In this document: piece after piece, positions 18,879 to 27,425 of the stretch
Layout of the letters: the number at the start of each line of letters is the position of its first letter
Position numbering within the stretch: position 1 is the stretch's first letter
Assembly: GCA_049116315.1 (NCBI GenBank)
Contig: JAGDZD010000004.1
Location: 310,001-374,000 of the forward strand
Origin: Thalassobius sp049116315
Lineage (GTDB): Bacteria > Pseudomonadota > Alphaproteobacteria > Rhodobacterales > Rhodobacteraceae
Length of the DNA: 64,000 nucleotides
Direction of reading: 5' to 3'
Program-made: the position numbers and the translations under genes
Notes under the pieces: model-generated
Seen by the model: only the letters and a program-made list of their open reading frames with translations
Databases searched by the model: none
What the model was told of the DNA's origin: nothing

Positions 18879-19136
18879 ATGTCACTTCTCGAAAAATTCA
18901 TAAAGCCACGTCAACGCACAGCTTCGCCCGACTGCAAAGCAGGGTCGGATAAGCCAGAGAACCGGGTCGAAATCACTTTTGGCACATTGAACGTTCGCTT
19001 TCCGGTTTCAGCGATCGAACCGTTTCAAAAATTGGTGAACGCTGTCTTTGCTTGGCTGTTTTGGTTGGTTGTGGTGATCAGCGCGTCTTTGTGGTTTGAC
19101 ATCTACACCCCATTTGTCCAAGCGATGCGCCCCTAA
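18879..19136 (+). CDS. Small single-span membrane protein, unknown
   Basis: 85 aa. The ATG at 18879 is chosen because a strong AAAAGGAGG lies six bases upstream; a longer frame from 18813 has no such site. Residues 1-45 are polar and basic; a hydrophobic, tryptophan-rich span NAVFAWLFWLVVVISASLWF at about 57-76 crosses the membrane. I do not recognise a family. The end overlaps the convergent acyl-CoA ligase by four bases. The strong RBS and dedicated promoter-like region suggest real expression. Confidence 0.7.
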   Translation: MSLLEKFIKPRQRTASPDCKAGSDKPENRVEITFGTLNVRFPVSAIEPFQKLVNAVFAWLFWLVVVISASLWFDIYTPFVQAMRP

Positions 19137-20683
19137 CGGTCAGCAGATGGAAACTGGAGCGCAAGCTGTTTGCGCGCCAGTTTTCCGTTTGGATTGGTTG
19201 GCAAGTGATCCAGATGGACCCAAGCCCGGGGCTGTTTGTAGCGCGCCAGTTTGGACGCGGCATAGCGCTCCAGCGCCTCTGTCGGCACCGGCATGTCCGC
19301 CGTATAAAAGGCAACGATGATCTTGGTGTCGGTTTTGACCTCAACCTCTGTGACGCCGATCTGCTTGATCGCGGTGTGCCCGGCCATTGCGCTTTCGATT
19401 TCAAGCGGGGACACCCGATAGCCACCAGCATTCATCATATCGTCGTGTCGCCCGGAAAACTTGATCTGCCCATCCGAGGCCATGCTGGCGTGATCCCCGG
19501 TCATGAACCAATCACCGCGATAGCGCGCGCGGGTGTCTTCGGGCGCATTGTAATAGCCCAACATCAGCCCCGGATCGCTGCGATGAATGGCAATCTCACC
19601 TTCTTGCCCAAAGGCAACCGGCCCCTCAGGCCCCATAATCGCCACACGTCGCCCGGACTGCGGACGCCCTAGATGGCCCGGTGCCGCCGGCGCAGCAGGG
19701 CTGGCGGACAGAAAGGTGGAACATTCCGACATGCCAAAAGCTTCGTGGATCAATCCCCCTTGGGTGGCCAAAGCCCAGTCATCGCGCATCTTTTGGCTCA
19801 AACTTTCTCCTGCTGCGACCCCGTGGCGTAAATCCGGCAGATCCAGCTGTGCGTGGCTTTGCAACAATTTGCGATAGACACCCGGGACTGCGGCAAACAC
19901 GCTGGCTTTGTGCTGGCGCAGCAACGCAGGCAGGTCCTGTGGATGGGTGCCCGGCGCCGGGATCAATGCTGTGGCCCCCATACGCCACGGATCCATCAAG
20001 CCGGTCCCCAAGGTAAAGCTCCAGTTGAACGCACCGGCGTGCAGAATGCGATCCTCTGGCCCAAGGTCCAACCAATCGCGATGCATCATTTCACGCGCCC
20101 AAATCGAGCGATGCGCATGCATGACCGCGCGCGGCCGCCCCGAAGTGCCCGAGGTAAATATCAAATAAGCCAGCCGTTCCGGTGATCCCATGACATAGGC
20201 CGCCGCGGGCAAAGCCTGCATCTCTCTCAGGGTCTGAACCGAAATCACCTCCATCGGATTTGTGTCGCCCGTCCTATCGGGTTCCAGCTCGGGACCGCTC
20301 AACTCTGGATCCAGAACCACCGCGCGTGGACAAAGCTCGTCGAGGATATGGGACAGCTCAGATCCGGTCAGCTGCGCAGATAACGGCACCGGCACAAGCC
20401 CAACACTGATCGCGGCAAGGAAGGCAATGGGAAACTCAACCGTATTGCCCAGCCGCAACAACACCAGATCCCCGCCCGACAATCCCCGCTGCAAGAACCC
20501 CGTCGCAGTGCCCCGCACCGCCTGCTCCAGCGCCCCATAGCTCCAACGCTCAACAGCCTCGGCAGAGACAATTTTCAGGGCGGTTTTGCCCGCCAAACCC
20601 GATGCTTTGCCCAAAACATGCCCCGCCAGATTAAACGGCTGCGGGCAGGGGGCCGGGCCCGCGTGATCAAAAATCGCATCCAT
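19133..20683 (-). CDS. Acyl-CoA synthetase (AMP-binding, benzoate-CoA ligase-like)
   Basis: 516 aa ANL-superfamily enzyme. P-loop-like AMP motif YLIFTSGTSGRPRAV, adenine/acyl part EAFGMSECSTF, hinge FSGRHDDMMNAGGYRVSPLEIE and the catalytic lysine in NPNGKLARK. It activates an aromatic or short-chain carboxylic acid as the CoA thioester. Divergent from an XRE-cupin regulator 64 bases away, which may control it through small-molecule binding. Substrate not determinable. Confidence 0.85.
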   Translation of the reverse strand: MDAIFDHAGPAPCPQPFNLAGHVLGKASGLAGKTALKIVSAEAVERWSYGALEQAVRGTATGFLQRGLSGGDLVLLRLGNTVEFPIAFLAAISVGLVPVPLSAQLTGSELSHILDELCPRAVVLDPELSGPELEPDRTGDTNPMEVISVQTLREMQALPAAAYVMGSPERLAYLIFTSGTSGRPRAVMHAHRSIWAREMMHRDWLDLGPEDRILHAGAFNWSFTLGTGLMDPWRMGATALIPAPGTHPQDLPALLRQHKASVFAAVPGVYRKLLQSHAQLDLPDLRHGVAAGESLSQKMRDDWALATQGGLIHEAFGMSECSTFLSASPAAPAAPGHLGRPQSGRRVAIMGPEGPVAFGQEGEIAIHRSDPGLMLGYYNAPEDTRARYRGDWFMTGDHASMASDGQIKFSGRHDDMMNAGGYRVSPLEIESAMAGHTAIKQIGVTEVEVKTDTKIIVAFYTADMPVPTEALERYAASKLARYKQPRAWVHLDHLPTNPNGKLARKQLALQFPSADR

Positions 20684-20747
20684 GTTTTTGGTTTAGGTAA
20701 GGAACGCCATCGTTGCAAGGGGGGCCGCATCGGCCTATGTCACACCT

Positions 20748-21374
20748 ATGACCCAAGAAACCGCGCCCAAATCCCTGATTAAAATCGCCCGCGAAAGCGG
20801 CGACACACAGGTGCCAGAACCGCTGGACCTGCCCGAACGGGTGCGCGAAATCCGCAAGTCACGCGGCATGACATTGGAACAAGCCGCCGGTCAGGCCGGC
20901 CTGGCACGCTCCACCCTGTCCAAAATTGAAAACGGTCAAATGTCCCCCACCTACGAAGCCCTCAAAAAGCTCGCCGGTGGGCTCGAAATCTCAATCCCCC
21001 AGCTGTTTACCGCGCCCAGCCAAGAGAAAGTCAACGGGCGCATGGCCATCACCCGCTCCAACGAAGGCGCAGCCCATGCCACCACCACCTACGAGCATGA
21101 GCTGCTGGCTGGGGCGCTGACGCAAAAGAAGATGCTACCCTACCGCGCCCGCATCCGGGCCCGCGCGTTTGATGAATTTGACGGCTGGGTGCGCCACGAC
21201 GGCGAAGAGTTTCTCTATGTTTTGACCGGCGTCATCCGGTTGATCACGGAATTCTACGAACCCGTAGAAATGCGCCGCGGCGATAGCGCCTATTATGACG
21301 CCACCATGGGCCATAACGTCATCTCGGTCAGCGAAGATGATGCCACAATTCTCTGGGTCACCTCGCTGGCCTAA
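20748..21374 (+). CDS. XRE-cupin transcriptional regulator
   Basis: 208 aa. HTH_XRE at about 25-80 (REIRKSRGMTLEQAAGQAG, LARSTLSKIENGQMSPTYEAL) followed by a C-terminal cupin-2 domain (WVRHDGEEFLYVLTGVIRL, RRGDSAYYDATMGHNV). This architecture (PuuR/SutR type) senses small metabolites. Divergent from the acyl-CoA ligase, its most likely target. The first 25 residues are a polar extension. Confidence 0.88.
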   Translation: MTQETAPKSLIKIARESGDTQVPEPLDLPERVREIRKSRGMTLEQAAGQAGLARSTLSKIENGQMSPTYEALKKLAGGLEISIPQLFTAPSQEKVNGRMAITRSNEGAAHATTTYEHELLAGALTQKKMLPYRARIRARAFDEFDGWVRHDGEEFLYVLTGVIRLITEFYEPVEMRRGDSAYYDATMGHNVISVSEDDATILWVTSLA

Positions 21375-21481
21375 GCTTTTCCTTGTCTCAATACCTTGGG
21401 GGTGAAGGCGGGCAGATCTTTGATCTGATCGGCTGAGGGGGCAACGCCCCCCTGGCGGCACGGCGCAGGCGACCCGCTGTT

Positions 21482-21512
21482 CAAACAAAGAACGCGCCCA
21501 AAGGGCGCGTTC
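21482..21512 (-). terminator. Terminator of the solute-binding protein/entericidin unit
   Basis: Perfect 10-bp stem GAACGCGCCC/GGGCGCGTTC with an AAA loop; reading on the minus strand it is followed by TTTGTTTG. The 227-base gap here also holds small hairpins at 21413-21427 (CAGATC/GATCTG) and 21437-21451 (GGGGGC/GCCCCC). Confidence 0.6.
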
Positions 21513-21601
21513 CGTATGTCTCATCCTCGACCTTTGGTCTCGGCCTCGGGGCGTGATGGCACCGTGAGACACAGTCCATCACACTCAACCGGTGTGAGGT
21601 G

Positions 21602-21715
21602 TCACAGCCAGCTTTGGACCCGACGTGCGCCGCCAGAAATGTCCTGACCGACCCCGTCAATCGTTGCGCATCCCGCCAGGAGGCCCAGCAGAAGATAGGG
21701 AAGTAGTCGTTTCAT
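21602..21715 (-). CDS. Entericidin-like micro-lipoprotein
   Basis: 37 aa, starting at the ATG at 21715. N-terminus MKRLLPYLLLGLLAGC is a lipoprotein signal with lipobox LAGC; the mature peptide ATIDGVGQDISGGARRVQSW has the shape of the EcnA/EcnB entericidin family (TxxGxGxDxxxxG). Such peptides are membrane-attached and were described as an antidote/toxin pair in Enterobacteria; only one peptide is seen here. The GGAG RBS overlaps the stop region of the upstream solute-binding protein gene, so expression is coupled to it. Confidence 0.75.
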   Translation of the reverse strand: MKRLLPYLLLGLLAGCATIDGVGQDISGGARRVQSWL

Positions 21716-21719
21716 TTGG

Positions 21720-23534
21720 TTACTCCTGATACCACCAGACATCGGGTGTCCAGCCAATGCGATCTCCATAAATTGGGGTATTTTTCGGAAAATGCAAGGC
21801 GTCCGCATGGGCAATGCGGCTGGGGCCACCGGCCCAGATTGGAATGACATAGCGCCCCGCCATCAGCAGACGATCCAAACCGCGCACTGCGGCGGTGAAA
21901 TCTTCGCTGCTACGGGCAGAGAGCATGGCCTCGATCATCGCATCTGCTGCAGGGTTTTTCATACCCATCAAGTTGCGTGATCCTTCGATATCGGCACTCG
22001 CAGACCCCCAATAGAGGTTTTGCTCGTTGCCCGGGCTGAGCGACAGGTAGCGCACATAGGGCATCATATCGAAGTCTTGTTTGGCCTGACGCTCGGCAAA
22101 TTGCGCGTTGTCGACTGTGTCGATTTGCATCTCGATGCCCAGATTATGCAGGGCCTGTTGATAGAGCTCGATCACGGTCAGGTTCTCTTTGTCCCCTTGA
22201 CGCAGCAACACGGTGAAGGAAAACGGCGCGCCCGCTTCATTGGTCAAAACGCCTTCCTTGACGCTCCATCCGGCTTCGGTCAGCAATTCTGTGGCAACGG
22301 CAAGGTCCTTGCGATTGCGACTGCCGGTGTCACCGGCGGGCAGCTCAAGCCCCTCTAGCGTGCCGGGCAGCAGGGTTTGAGCATAGGGGCTCAAAAGCGC
22401 TTGCGTTTTGCCGGTCGCCGCGCCGGGGATCAGCCCCAGATGTGAATTGGAGAAATACGACTGGATACGCGACTGGCGCCCCCCAGTGACGGTCTCGTTG
22501 ATATTGGGGAAGTTGAAGGCTTGAATCATCGCCTGACGCACGCGCCAATCCGAGAACACCTCGTTGCGGGCATTCATCACAAAGCCCACCATGCCGGTTG
22601 GGCGCTGATGCGCCACCTCTGATTTTACAACCGATCCCTCTTGAACGGCATTAAAATCATAGCGAGACGCCCATTTTTCCGCATTGCCTTCGCGGTAGAA
22701 GGTGATTTCACCGGCCTTGAAGGCCTCAAACATCACCGAGCTGTCGCCAAAATATTCCAGACGAATTTCGCCCAGATTTGCGGTGCCCTTGCGAAAGGCA
22801 ACATCATTGCCCCAATAGTTGGGATCCCGGGTCAGGCTGACATAGCGCCCTTGTTCAAAATCGGTGACCACATAGGGGGCGGTGCCGATGGGCACATCAT
22901 GCAGACCTGAATCGGCAAAATCTTTGTCGTCCCATTGCGCCTTTTTCAAAATCGGACGCAATCCTGCCAGCAGGGCCAATTCGCGATCTTCGGTATTGAA
23001 TGTCATTTTGAGCGACCGCGGCCCGGTTTGCTCTAGCGTCTCGACCTTGCCCCAGAATCCGCGATAACGCGGGTGCCCGATGGTGCCCAAGGTCTCATAA
23101 GACCAGATCACATCTTCGACGGTGACAGGAGAGCCATCAGAGAACGCAGCTTCCTCGCGCAGGGTGAATTCGACCCAAGAGCGATCCTCTGGCACTTCGA
23201 TGGTTTCGGCCAGCAAGCCATAGAGGGAAAAGGGTTCATCCCAGCTGCGGCCCATGAGCGATTCGTAGCCGATAAAACGCAACTGCCACGGCACGGTTCC
23301 TTTGCGGATAAACGGGTTAAGCGAATCGAAACCACCCGTATTGCCTTCGATAAACACGCCACCCTGAGGTGCATCCGCATTGGCATAGGGCAGCGACGTG
23401 TAGTCCGCCGGCAACGCCGGATCACCGTACATTGCAATGCCATGAGTCGGCTCGGCCGTGGCGGCTGACCCCAATAAAACAAGTGAGAATGCGCCAATCA
23501 GGCGCTTAAGCGGGGGGAAATTCTCTGATCTCAT
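21720..23534 (-). CDS. Extracellular solute-binding protein, family 5 (peptide-type ABC)
   Basis: 604 aa periplasmic protein. Signal peptide at 1-28 (RLIGAFSLVLLGSAATAEP). The body matches SBP_bac_5, for example the region YESLMGRSWDEPFSLYGLLAETIEVPEDR and FSDGSPVTVEDV near the ligand cleft. It binds oligopeptides or similar solutes for an ABC importer. No permease or ATPase gene is adjacent: the next gene downstream is the tiny entericidin-like lipoprotein, and the upstream side is a candidate sRNA, so this is an orphan binding protein. Confidence 0.88.
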   Translation of the reverse strand: MRSENFPPLKRLIGAFSLVLLGSAATAEPTHGIAMYGDPALPADYTSLPYANADAPQGGVFIEGNTGGFDSLNPFIRKGTVPWQLRFIGYESLMGRSWDEPFSLYGLLAETIEVPEDRSWVEFTLREEAAFSDGSPVTVEDVIWSYETLGTIGHPRYRGFWGKVETLEQTGPRSLKMTFNTEDRELALLAGLRPILKKAQWDDKDFADSGLHDVPIGTAPYVVTDFEQGRYVSLTRDPNYWGNDVAFRKGTANLGEIRLEYFGDSSVMFEAFKAGEITFYREGNAEKWASRYDFNAVQEGSVVKSEVAHQRPTGMVGFVMNARNEVFSDWRVRQAMIQAFNFPNINETVTGGRQSRIQSYFSNSHLGLIPGAATGKTQALLSPYAQTLLPGTLEGLELPAGDTGSRNRKDLAVATELLTEAGWSVKEGVLTNEAGAPFSFTVLLRQGDKENLTVIELYQQALHNLGIEMQIDTVDNAQFAERQAKQDFDMMPYVRYLSLSPGNEQNLYWGSASADIEGSRNLMGMKNPAADAMIEAMLSARSSEDFTAAVRGLDRLLMAGRYVIPIWAGGPSRIAHADALHFPKNTPIYGDRIGWTPDVWWYQE

Positions 23535-23612
23535 TCTAGCAACAATCCTACTCTGCCTTTATTTCTTTGGGTTTAGCCTAACGTGTGAATCCACCTATTT
23601 CAATTTTTTAGC

Positions 23613-23641
23613 TTGGAAGCAGAGGCTCAATTGCTTATAAA
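23613..23641 (+). promoter_or_regulatory. Sigma70 promoter of the candidate small RNA
   Basis: TTGGAA (23613-23618) and TATAAA (23636-23641) separated by exactly 17 bases. No coding sequence starts downstream before the terminator at 23696-23724. Confidence 0.55.
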
Positions 23642-23647
23642 GGAGTC

Positions 23648-23724
23648 ACTGCTCGATAGGTTTCTTGCCTGTATGAAACCTGCCTCAATAACTTTACGCC
23701 GGCTTCGTGCCGGCGTTTTTTTTT
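23648..23724 (+). ncRNA. Candidate two-hairpin small RNA
   Basis: About 77 bases between a 17-spaced promoter and a strong terminator. Hairpin 1: GGTTTC (23659-23664) with GAAACC (23675-23680) and a 10-base loop TTGCCTGTAT. A single-stranded CTGCCTCAATAACTTT follows, then the terminator hairpin ACGCCGGC/GCCGGCGT and nine T. This is the layout of an Hfq-type sRNA (seed region, U-rich terminator). No RBS-ATG-stop combination gives a credible peptide. The start point is inferred from the -10 box. Confidence 0.5.
23696..23724 (+). terminator. Strong intrinsic terminator
   Basis: Perfect 8-bp stem ACGCCGGC/GCCGGCGT, TTCGT loop, then nine consecutive T (23716-23724). Confidence 0.9.
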
Positions 23725-23762
23725 GAGTAGTTCTGCGTACTCGTCATTGTCGAAGTCCTTCG

Positions 23763-23781
23763 TTATGCTGCGGCTGCATAA
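23763..23781. promoter_or_regulatory. Inverted repeat TTATGC-N7-GCATAA before the 3HB dehydrogenase
   Basis: Six-base perfect arms centred on TGCGGCT, ending 20 bases before the ATG at 23802. The inner CTGCGGCTGC is TGC-rich, reminiscent of sites of polyhydroxybutyrate regulators (PhaR), but that link is speculative. Confidence 0.3.
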
Positions 23782-23801
23782 TGACAAGAGGACGTCTGGG
23801 C

Positions 23802-24575
23802 ATGGCATTGAATGGCAAAACCGCAATCATCACAGGGTCAAATTCTGGAATCGGCTTGGGGGTCGCACGAGAACTGGCGCGCGCAGGCGCGGATGTGGTC
23901 TTAAACTCGTTCACCGATCGGGATGAAGATCATGCGCTGGCCGCTGAAATCGCGGAAGAATTTTCTGTGACGGCCCGCTATATACAGGCAGATATGTCCA
24001 ACGCCGAAGCCTGCCGCCAGTTGATCGAAAAGGCGGGACGCTGCGATATTCTGGTCAATAACGCGGGCATTCAACATGTCGCTCCGCTGGAAGAGTTCCC
24101 GGTGGAGAAATGGGACGCGATCATTGCGATCAACATGTCTTCGGCGTTTCACACCACAGCGGCGGCCTTGCCAATGATGCGCGATGCGGGCTGGGGGCGG
24201 GTGGTCAATATCGCCTCGGCCCATGCGCTGCGCGCCTCTCCGTTCAAATCCGCCTATGTCGCGGCCAAGCACGGGGTCTTGGGATTGACCAAAGTGACCG
24301 CGCTTGAAACCGCACGCGAGCCGATCACCGCCAATGCCATCTGTCCGGGCTATGTGGCCACGCCGCTGGTTGAATCGCAAATCCCCGACACGATGAAAAA
24401 ATATGGCATGAGCCGCGAAGAGGTGATCGAAAAGGTCCTTCTGGAGCGCCAACCTTCGAAGGAATTTGCAACCGTTGAGCAGCTGGGGGAGACAGTGGTG
24501 TTCTTATGCTCGTCTGCGGCGAGCCAGATCACCGGCACCAATTTGAGCGTCGATGGTGGCTGGACAGCTGTTTGA
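23802..24575 (+). CDS. 3-hydroxybutyrate dehydrogenase
   Basis: 257 aa short-chain dehydrogenase. Start at ATG 23802 (MALNGKTAIITGSNSGIG) with AAGAGGACG upstream; an earlier ATG at 23781 lacks spacing to an RBS. Motifs: TGSNSGIG cofactor site, NNAGIQHVAPLEEFP, catalytic Ser-Tyr-Lys in ASAHALRASPFKSAYVAAKHG, and the C-terminal ITGTNLSVDGGWTA. The stretch QHVAPLEEFP with PGYVATPLVESQIPD is typical of D-3-hydroxybutyrate dehydrogenases, which interconvert 3-hydroxybutyrate and acetoacetate in PHB turnover. Confidence 0.88.
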   Translation: MALNGKTAIITGSNSGIGLGVARELARAGADVVLNSFTDRDEDHALAAEIAEEFSVTARYIQADMSNAEACRQLIEKAGRCDILVNNAGIQHVAPLEEFPVEKWDAIIAINMSSAFHTTAAALPMMRDAGWGRVVNIASAHALRASPFKSAYVAAKHGVLGLTKVTALETAREPITANAICPGYVATPLVESQIPDTMKKYGMSREEVIEKVLLERQPSKEFATVEQLGETVVFLCSSAASQITGTNLSVDGGWTAV

Positions 24576-24604
24576 TTGAAGGCCCGCGGGTTGGGGCGCG
24601 ATCG

Positions 24605-24639
24605 ATGCCTCCGGCGGGAGTATTTTGAGCAAGATGAAT
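24605..24639 (+). repeat. Dispersed Rhodobacteraceae repeat, copy A
   Basis: Contains CCTCCGGCGGGAGTATTTTG followed by AGCAAGATGAAT. A near-identical copy occurs inverted at 62364-62398 (one base inserted and one substitution), with diverged relatives at 52613-52676 and 55847-55910. Confidence 0.75.
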
Positions 24640-24693
24640 ATCAGGGCCCTGGTGAGGGGGCCTTGAGTCCTCTTTATAGCGAGCGAGAGCATC

Positions 24694-25725
24694 ATGGTGC
24701 GCAACACGCCTCCTTTGAAACGGATCAGTTTGGCTTTGCAGGGGGGTGGGGCGCATGGCGCGTTTACCTGGGGGGTGTTGGATCGGCTGCTGCAGGAAGA
24801 GCGCCTGGAAGTGAGCGCCATTTCAGGCAGCTCTGCCGGGGCGATGAATGGAGCGGCGTTGAAAGCGGGTTGGGTGCAGGGCGGCGCTTAGGGCGCGCGC
24901 GAAAACCTGAATTGGCTCTGGGGGCAATTGGGGGCGGTGCATGATCTGCGCATGACCTCGTGGTTGACCGGGTTTATGCCCGACGCTGGGGTGATCAGCA
25001 CGATGATGGAGTATTCTTTGCCGGTGACACTGGCAGAATCTGTATCGCGGATGACCTCGCCGTATTCCTTTGGTCCGTTTTATCAGAACCCATTGACTGG
25101 CATTGCCGAGGCTTTTGATTTTGATCGGGTGTGTTGTGACACGGGGCCGCATTTGTTTGTCGGCGCAACCAATGTGCGCACGGGCAAAATCCGGGTGTTT
25201 TCGGGTGAAGAGGTGTCCACGGATGTGTTGCTGGCCTCGGCCTGTTTGCCCACTTTGTTCAAGGCGGTGGAGATCGAAGACGCCAAAACAGGACAGATGG
25301 AGGCGTTTTGGGATGGGGGCTACACCGGCAATCCGGCCCTATTTCCCCTGATGGGCCCAGAGATGTCGCAGGACGTTTTGATTGTGAATATCAACCCGTT
25401 AGAGCGCGACGAACTGCCTGTGACCCCACAACAGATCAACAACCGGGTCAATGAGATCAGCTTTAACACCTCTTTGCTGCGCGAGTTGCGCGCCATCAGT
25501 GAGGTGCAGAAGGGCCAAGGGGAAGAGACCCAGACCCATTTTCACATGATCGCGGATGATGCCTTGATGAATGATCTGTCGGTTTTGACCAAGATTGTGC
25601 CGAGCCCGGTGATCTTGCGGCGCTTGAAAGAGGCAGGGCAGGCGGCCGCACACTCCTTTTTGGAGCAACATTTCGACGACATCGGCCGTCGCAGCAGCGT
25701 CAATCTGAACGAGATGTTCGGCTAG
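24694..25725 (+). pseudogene. Patatin-like phospholipase interrupted by an in-frame TAG
   Basis: The frame from ATG 24694 encodes the patatin N-terminus: oxyanion motif LALQGGGAHGAFTWGVLD and nucleophile elbow ISGSSAGAMNGAAL (GxSxG). At codon 66 a TAG (24889-24891) follows GWVQGGA; the same frame then continues without shift as GARENLNWLWGQLGAVHD to a normal C-terminus, including the catalytic Asp in FWDGGYTGNPALFPL. Without the stop it would be a 343-residue cytosolic lipase. Either a nonsense mutation, a sequencing error or suppression. The 3' end overlaps the convergent DUF502 gene by 26 bases. Confidence 0.8.
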
Positions 25726-26419
25726 CGCGGCTGCGGGCTGGTTTGCTGGGGTCTTTGGGGTTGGGATAGACGAGCCCAGCAGAGATCACCAATTTGGCCG
25801 CGTCTTCGACCGTCATTTCCAATTCCATCACGTCAGTCTTGGGAAAATAAAGCAGAAAGCCCGAGGTGGGGTTCGGCGTGGTCGGCACAAAAACGCTTTG
25901 CAATTCGCTGTGCTCTTCGCCCCCGGCCAACAGGGCCACTTCGCCTTTGGCCTCGGTTGAGATGAACCCAATCGCCCAGATGCCTTTGCGGGGGTATTCG
26001 ATCAGGCAAGCCCGTTCAAAACTGCGCTCGGATTGGGCAAAGACGGTTTCGGCAATCTGTTTGACCCCCGAATAGATCGACCGCACCACTGGCATGCGTT
26101 GCACAACAGATTCCGCAAATCGGATCAGGGAACGCCCCATCAAGCCCTTGGCAATCCACCCCACAACGATGGTGAACAGTAAGAAGATGACGATGCCCAC
26201 ACCACGCAGATTGATGCCGATATAGGGTTCGGGTTTGAATTGGTCTGGCACCAGAGGCAGCACAAAGCTGTCGACCCAGCCGGCAAATGTCCACAAGAAC
26301 CAGATTGTCAAACTCACCGGAGCAATCACAACGATGCCGGTCAAAAAGCTGGAACGCAGCCGCGACAACAGGCCCGGGCGGCGCGGAGAGATCGGTTTTT
26401 CGTCAAACGGCGTGTTCAT
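25700..26419 (-). CDS. DUF502 family membrane protein
   Basis: 239 aa from ATG 26419 (MNTPFDEKPISPRRPGLL); an upstream ATG at 26455 lacks an RBS. Two hydrophobic segments near 25-50 and 70-95 (FLTGIVVIAPVSLTIWFLW, GVGIVIFLLFTIVVGWIAKG) and the conserved stretch RSIYSGVKQIAETVF mark the DUF502 (COG2928) family. Function not established. The basic C-terminal tail ends in KPARSRASRTSRSD. Confidence 0.82.
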   Translation of the reverse strand: MNTPFDEKPISPRRPGLLSRLRSSFLTGIVVIAPVSLTIWFLWTFAGWVDSFVLPLVPDQFKPEPYIGINLRGVGIVIFLLFTIVVGWIAKGLMGRSLIRFAESVVQRMPVVRSIYSGVKQIAETVFAQSERSFERACLIEYPRKGIWAIGFISTEAKGEVALLAGGEEHSELQSVFVPTTPNPTSGFLLYFPKTDVMELEMTVEDAAKLVISAGLVYPNPKDPSKPARSRASRTSRSD

Positions 26420-26519
26420 AGTCGCTCTGGTCAGTCTTTGTTGGTTTGGCGACATAGTTAGGCAGTTTCGGGGGGCTCTACAATGTCCCCCGAAGTGAAG
26501 TTTGAATTATAATCGCGGA

Positions 26520-27425
26520 TCAGCCCAATTCGCGGGCAATTGCAGCAGCAAGTCGCGCATTATTCAGAACCAAGGCGATATTGGCGGTCAAAGAACGCCC
26601 TTCGGTCAGCTCAAAAATCCGCTGCAACAGAAACGGCGTGACCGCTTTGCCTTTGATCCCATGCGCCTCAGCCTCTGAGGTGGCTTGGGCAATAATCGGG
26701 TTCATGACCTCTGCGGTGATCTCGTCGGCCTCTGGAATGGGGTTGGCAATCAGCTGACCTCCGGGCAATCCCAATGCGCCCCGCATGGTGTGGGCCGCGG
26801 CGATATCCGCTGCGCTGTCCATGCGCAGGGGGGCCATCAAAGGGGAGGTGGCCGACCAAAAGGCGGGAATGCTGTCTTGCCCATAGGCGATGACAGGAAC
26901 CCCCTGCGTTTCCAGGACTTCCAGCGTTTTGGGCACATCCAGAATGGCCTTGGCGCCCGCTGCGACGACGGTGACAGGGGTTGCGGCCAATTCCAGCAGA
27001 TCGGCAGAAATGTCAAAGCTGTTTTCAGCGCCTTTATGCACGCCGCCGATGCCGCCGGTGGCAAAGACATGGATGCCCGCCAGATGCGCCGCAATCATGG
27101 TCGAGGCTACGGTTGTCGCGCCAGTGCCACCAGTGGCCATGCAGGCGGCCAAATCGGCGCGGCTCAACTTGGCCACATCCTTGGCCTGCGCCAGAGCTTC
27201 GAGTTGGTCATCGGTCAAGCCTGCGTGCAGCGTGCCATTGAGCACCGCAATGGTGGCAGGTGTTGCGCCAGCCGTGCGAATTTCGTCTTCGACCTTGCGC
27301 GCAGTTTCCAAATTTTGCGGATAGGGCATCCCATGGGTGATGATGGTGCTTTCCAGCGCAACGATGGGCTTACCGGCGGTTTTGGCCGCTGCAACTTCGG
27401 GCGAAAGAATGGGGGTCAGGCTCAT
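26520..27425 (-). CDS. psuG: Pseudouridine-5'-phosphate glycosidase
   Basis: 301 aa. Matches the PsuG/indigoidine synthase A-like family: ALESTIITHGMPYPQN near the N-terminus, GTGATTVASTMIAAHLAGI and FATGGIGGVHKGAENSFDIS with the active-site lysine region. It cleaves pseudouridine 5'-phosphate to uracil and ribose 5-phosphate. Its ATG overlaps the stop of the kinase gene by four bases, giving the complete pseudouridine catabolic pair. An RNA-recycling role follows from the family. Confidence 0.92.
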   Translation of the reverse strand: MSLTPILSPEVAAAKTAGKPIVALESTIITHGMPYPQNLETARKVEDEIRTAGATPATIAVLNGTLHAGLTDDQLEALAQAKDVAKLSRADLAACMATGGTGATTVASTMIAAHLAGIHVFATGGIGGVHKGAENSFDISADLLELAATPVTVVAAGAKAILDVPKTLEVLETQGVPVIAYGQDSIPAFWSATSPLMAPLRMDSAADIAAAHTMRGALGLPGGQLIANPIPEADEITAEVMNPIIAQATSEAEAHGIKGKAVTPFLLQRIFELTEGRSLTANIALVLNNARLAAAIARELG

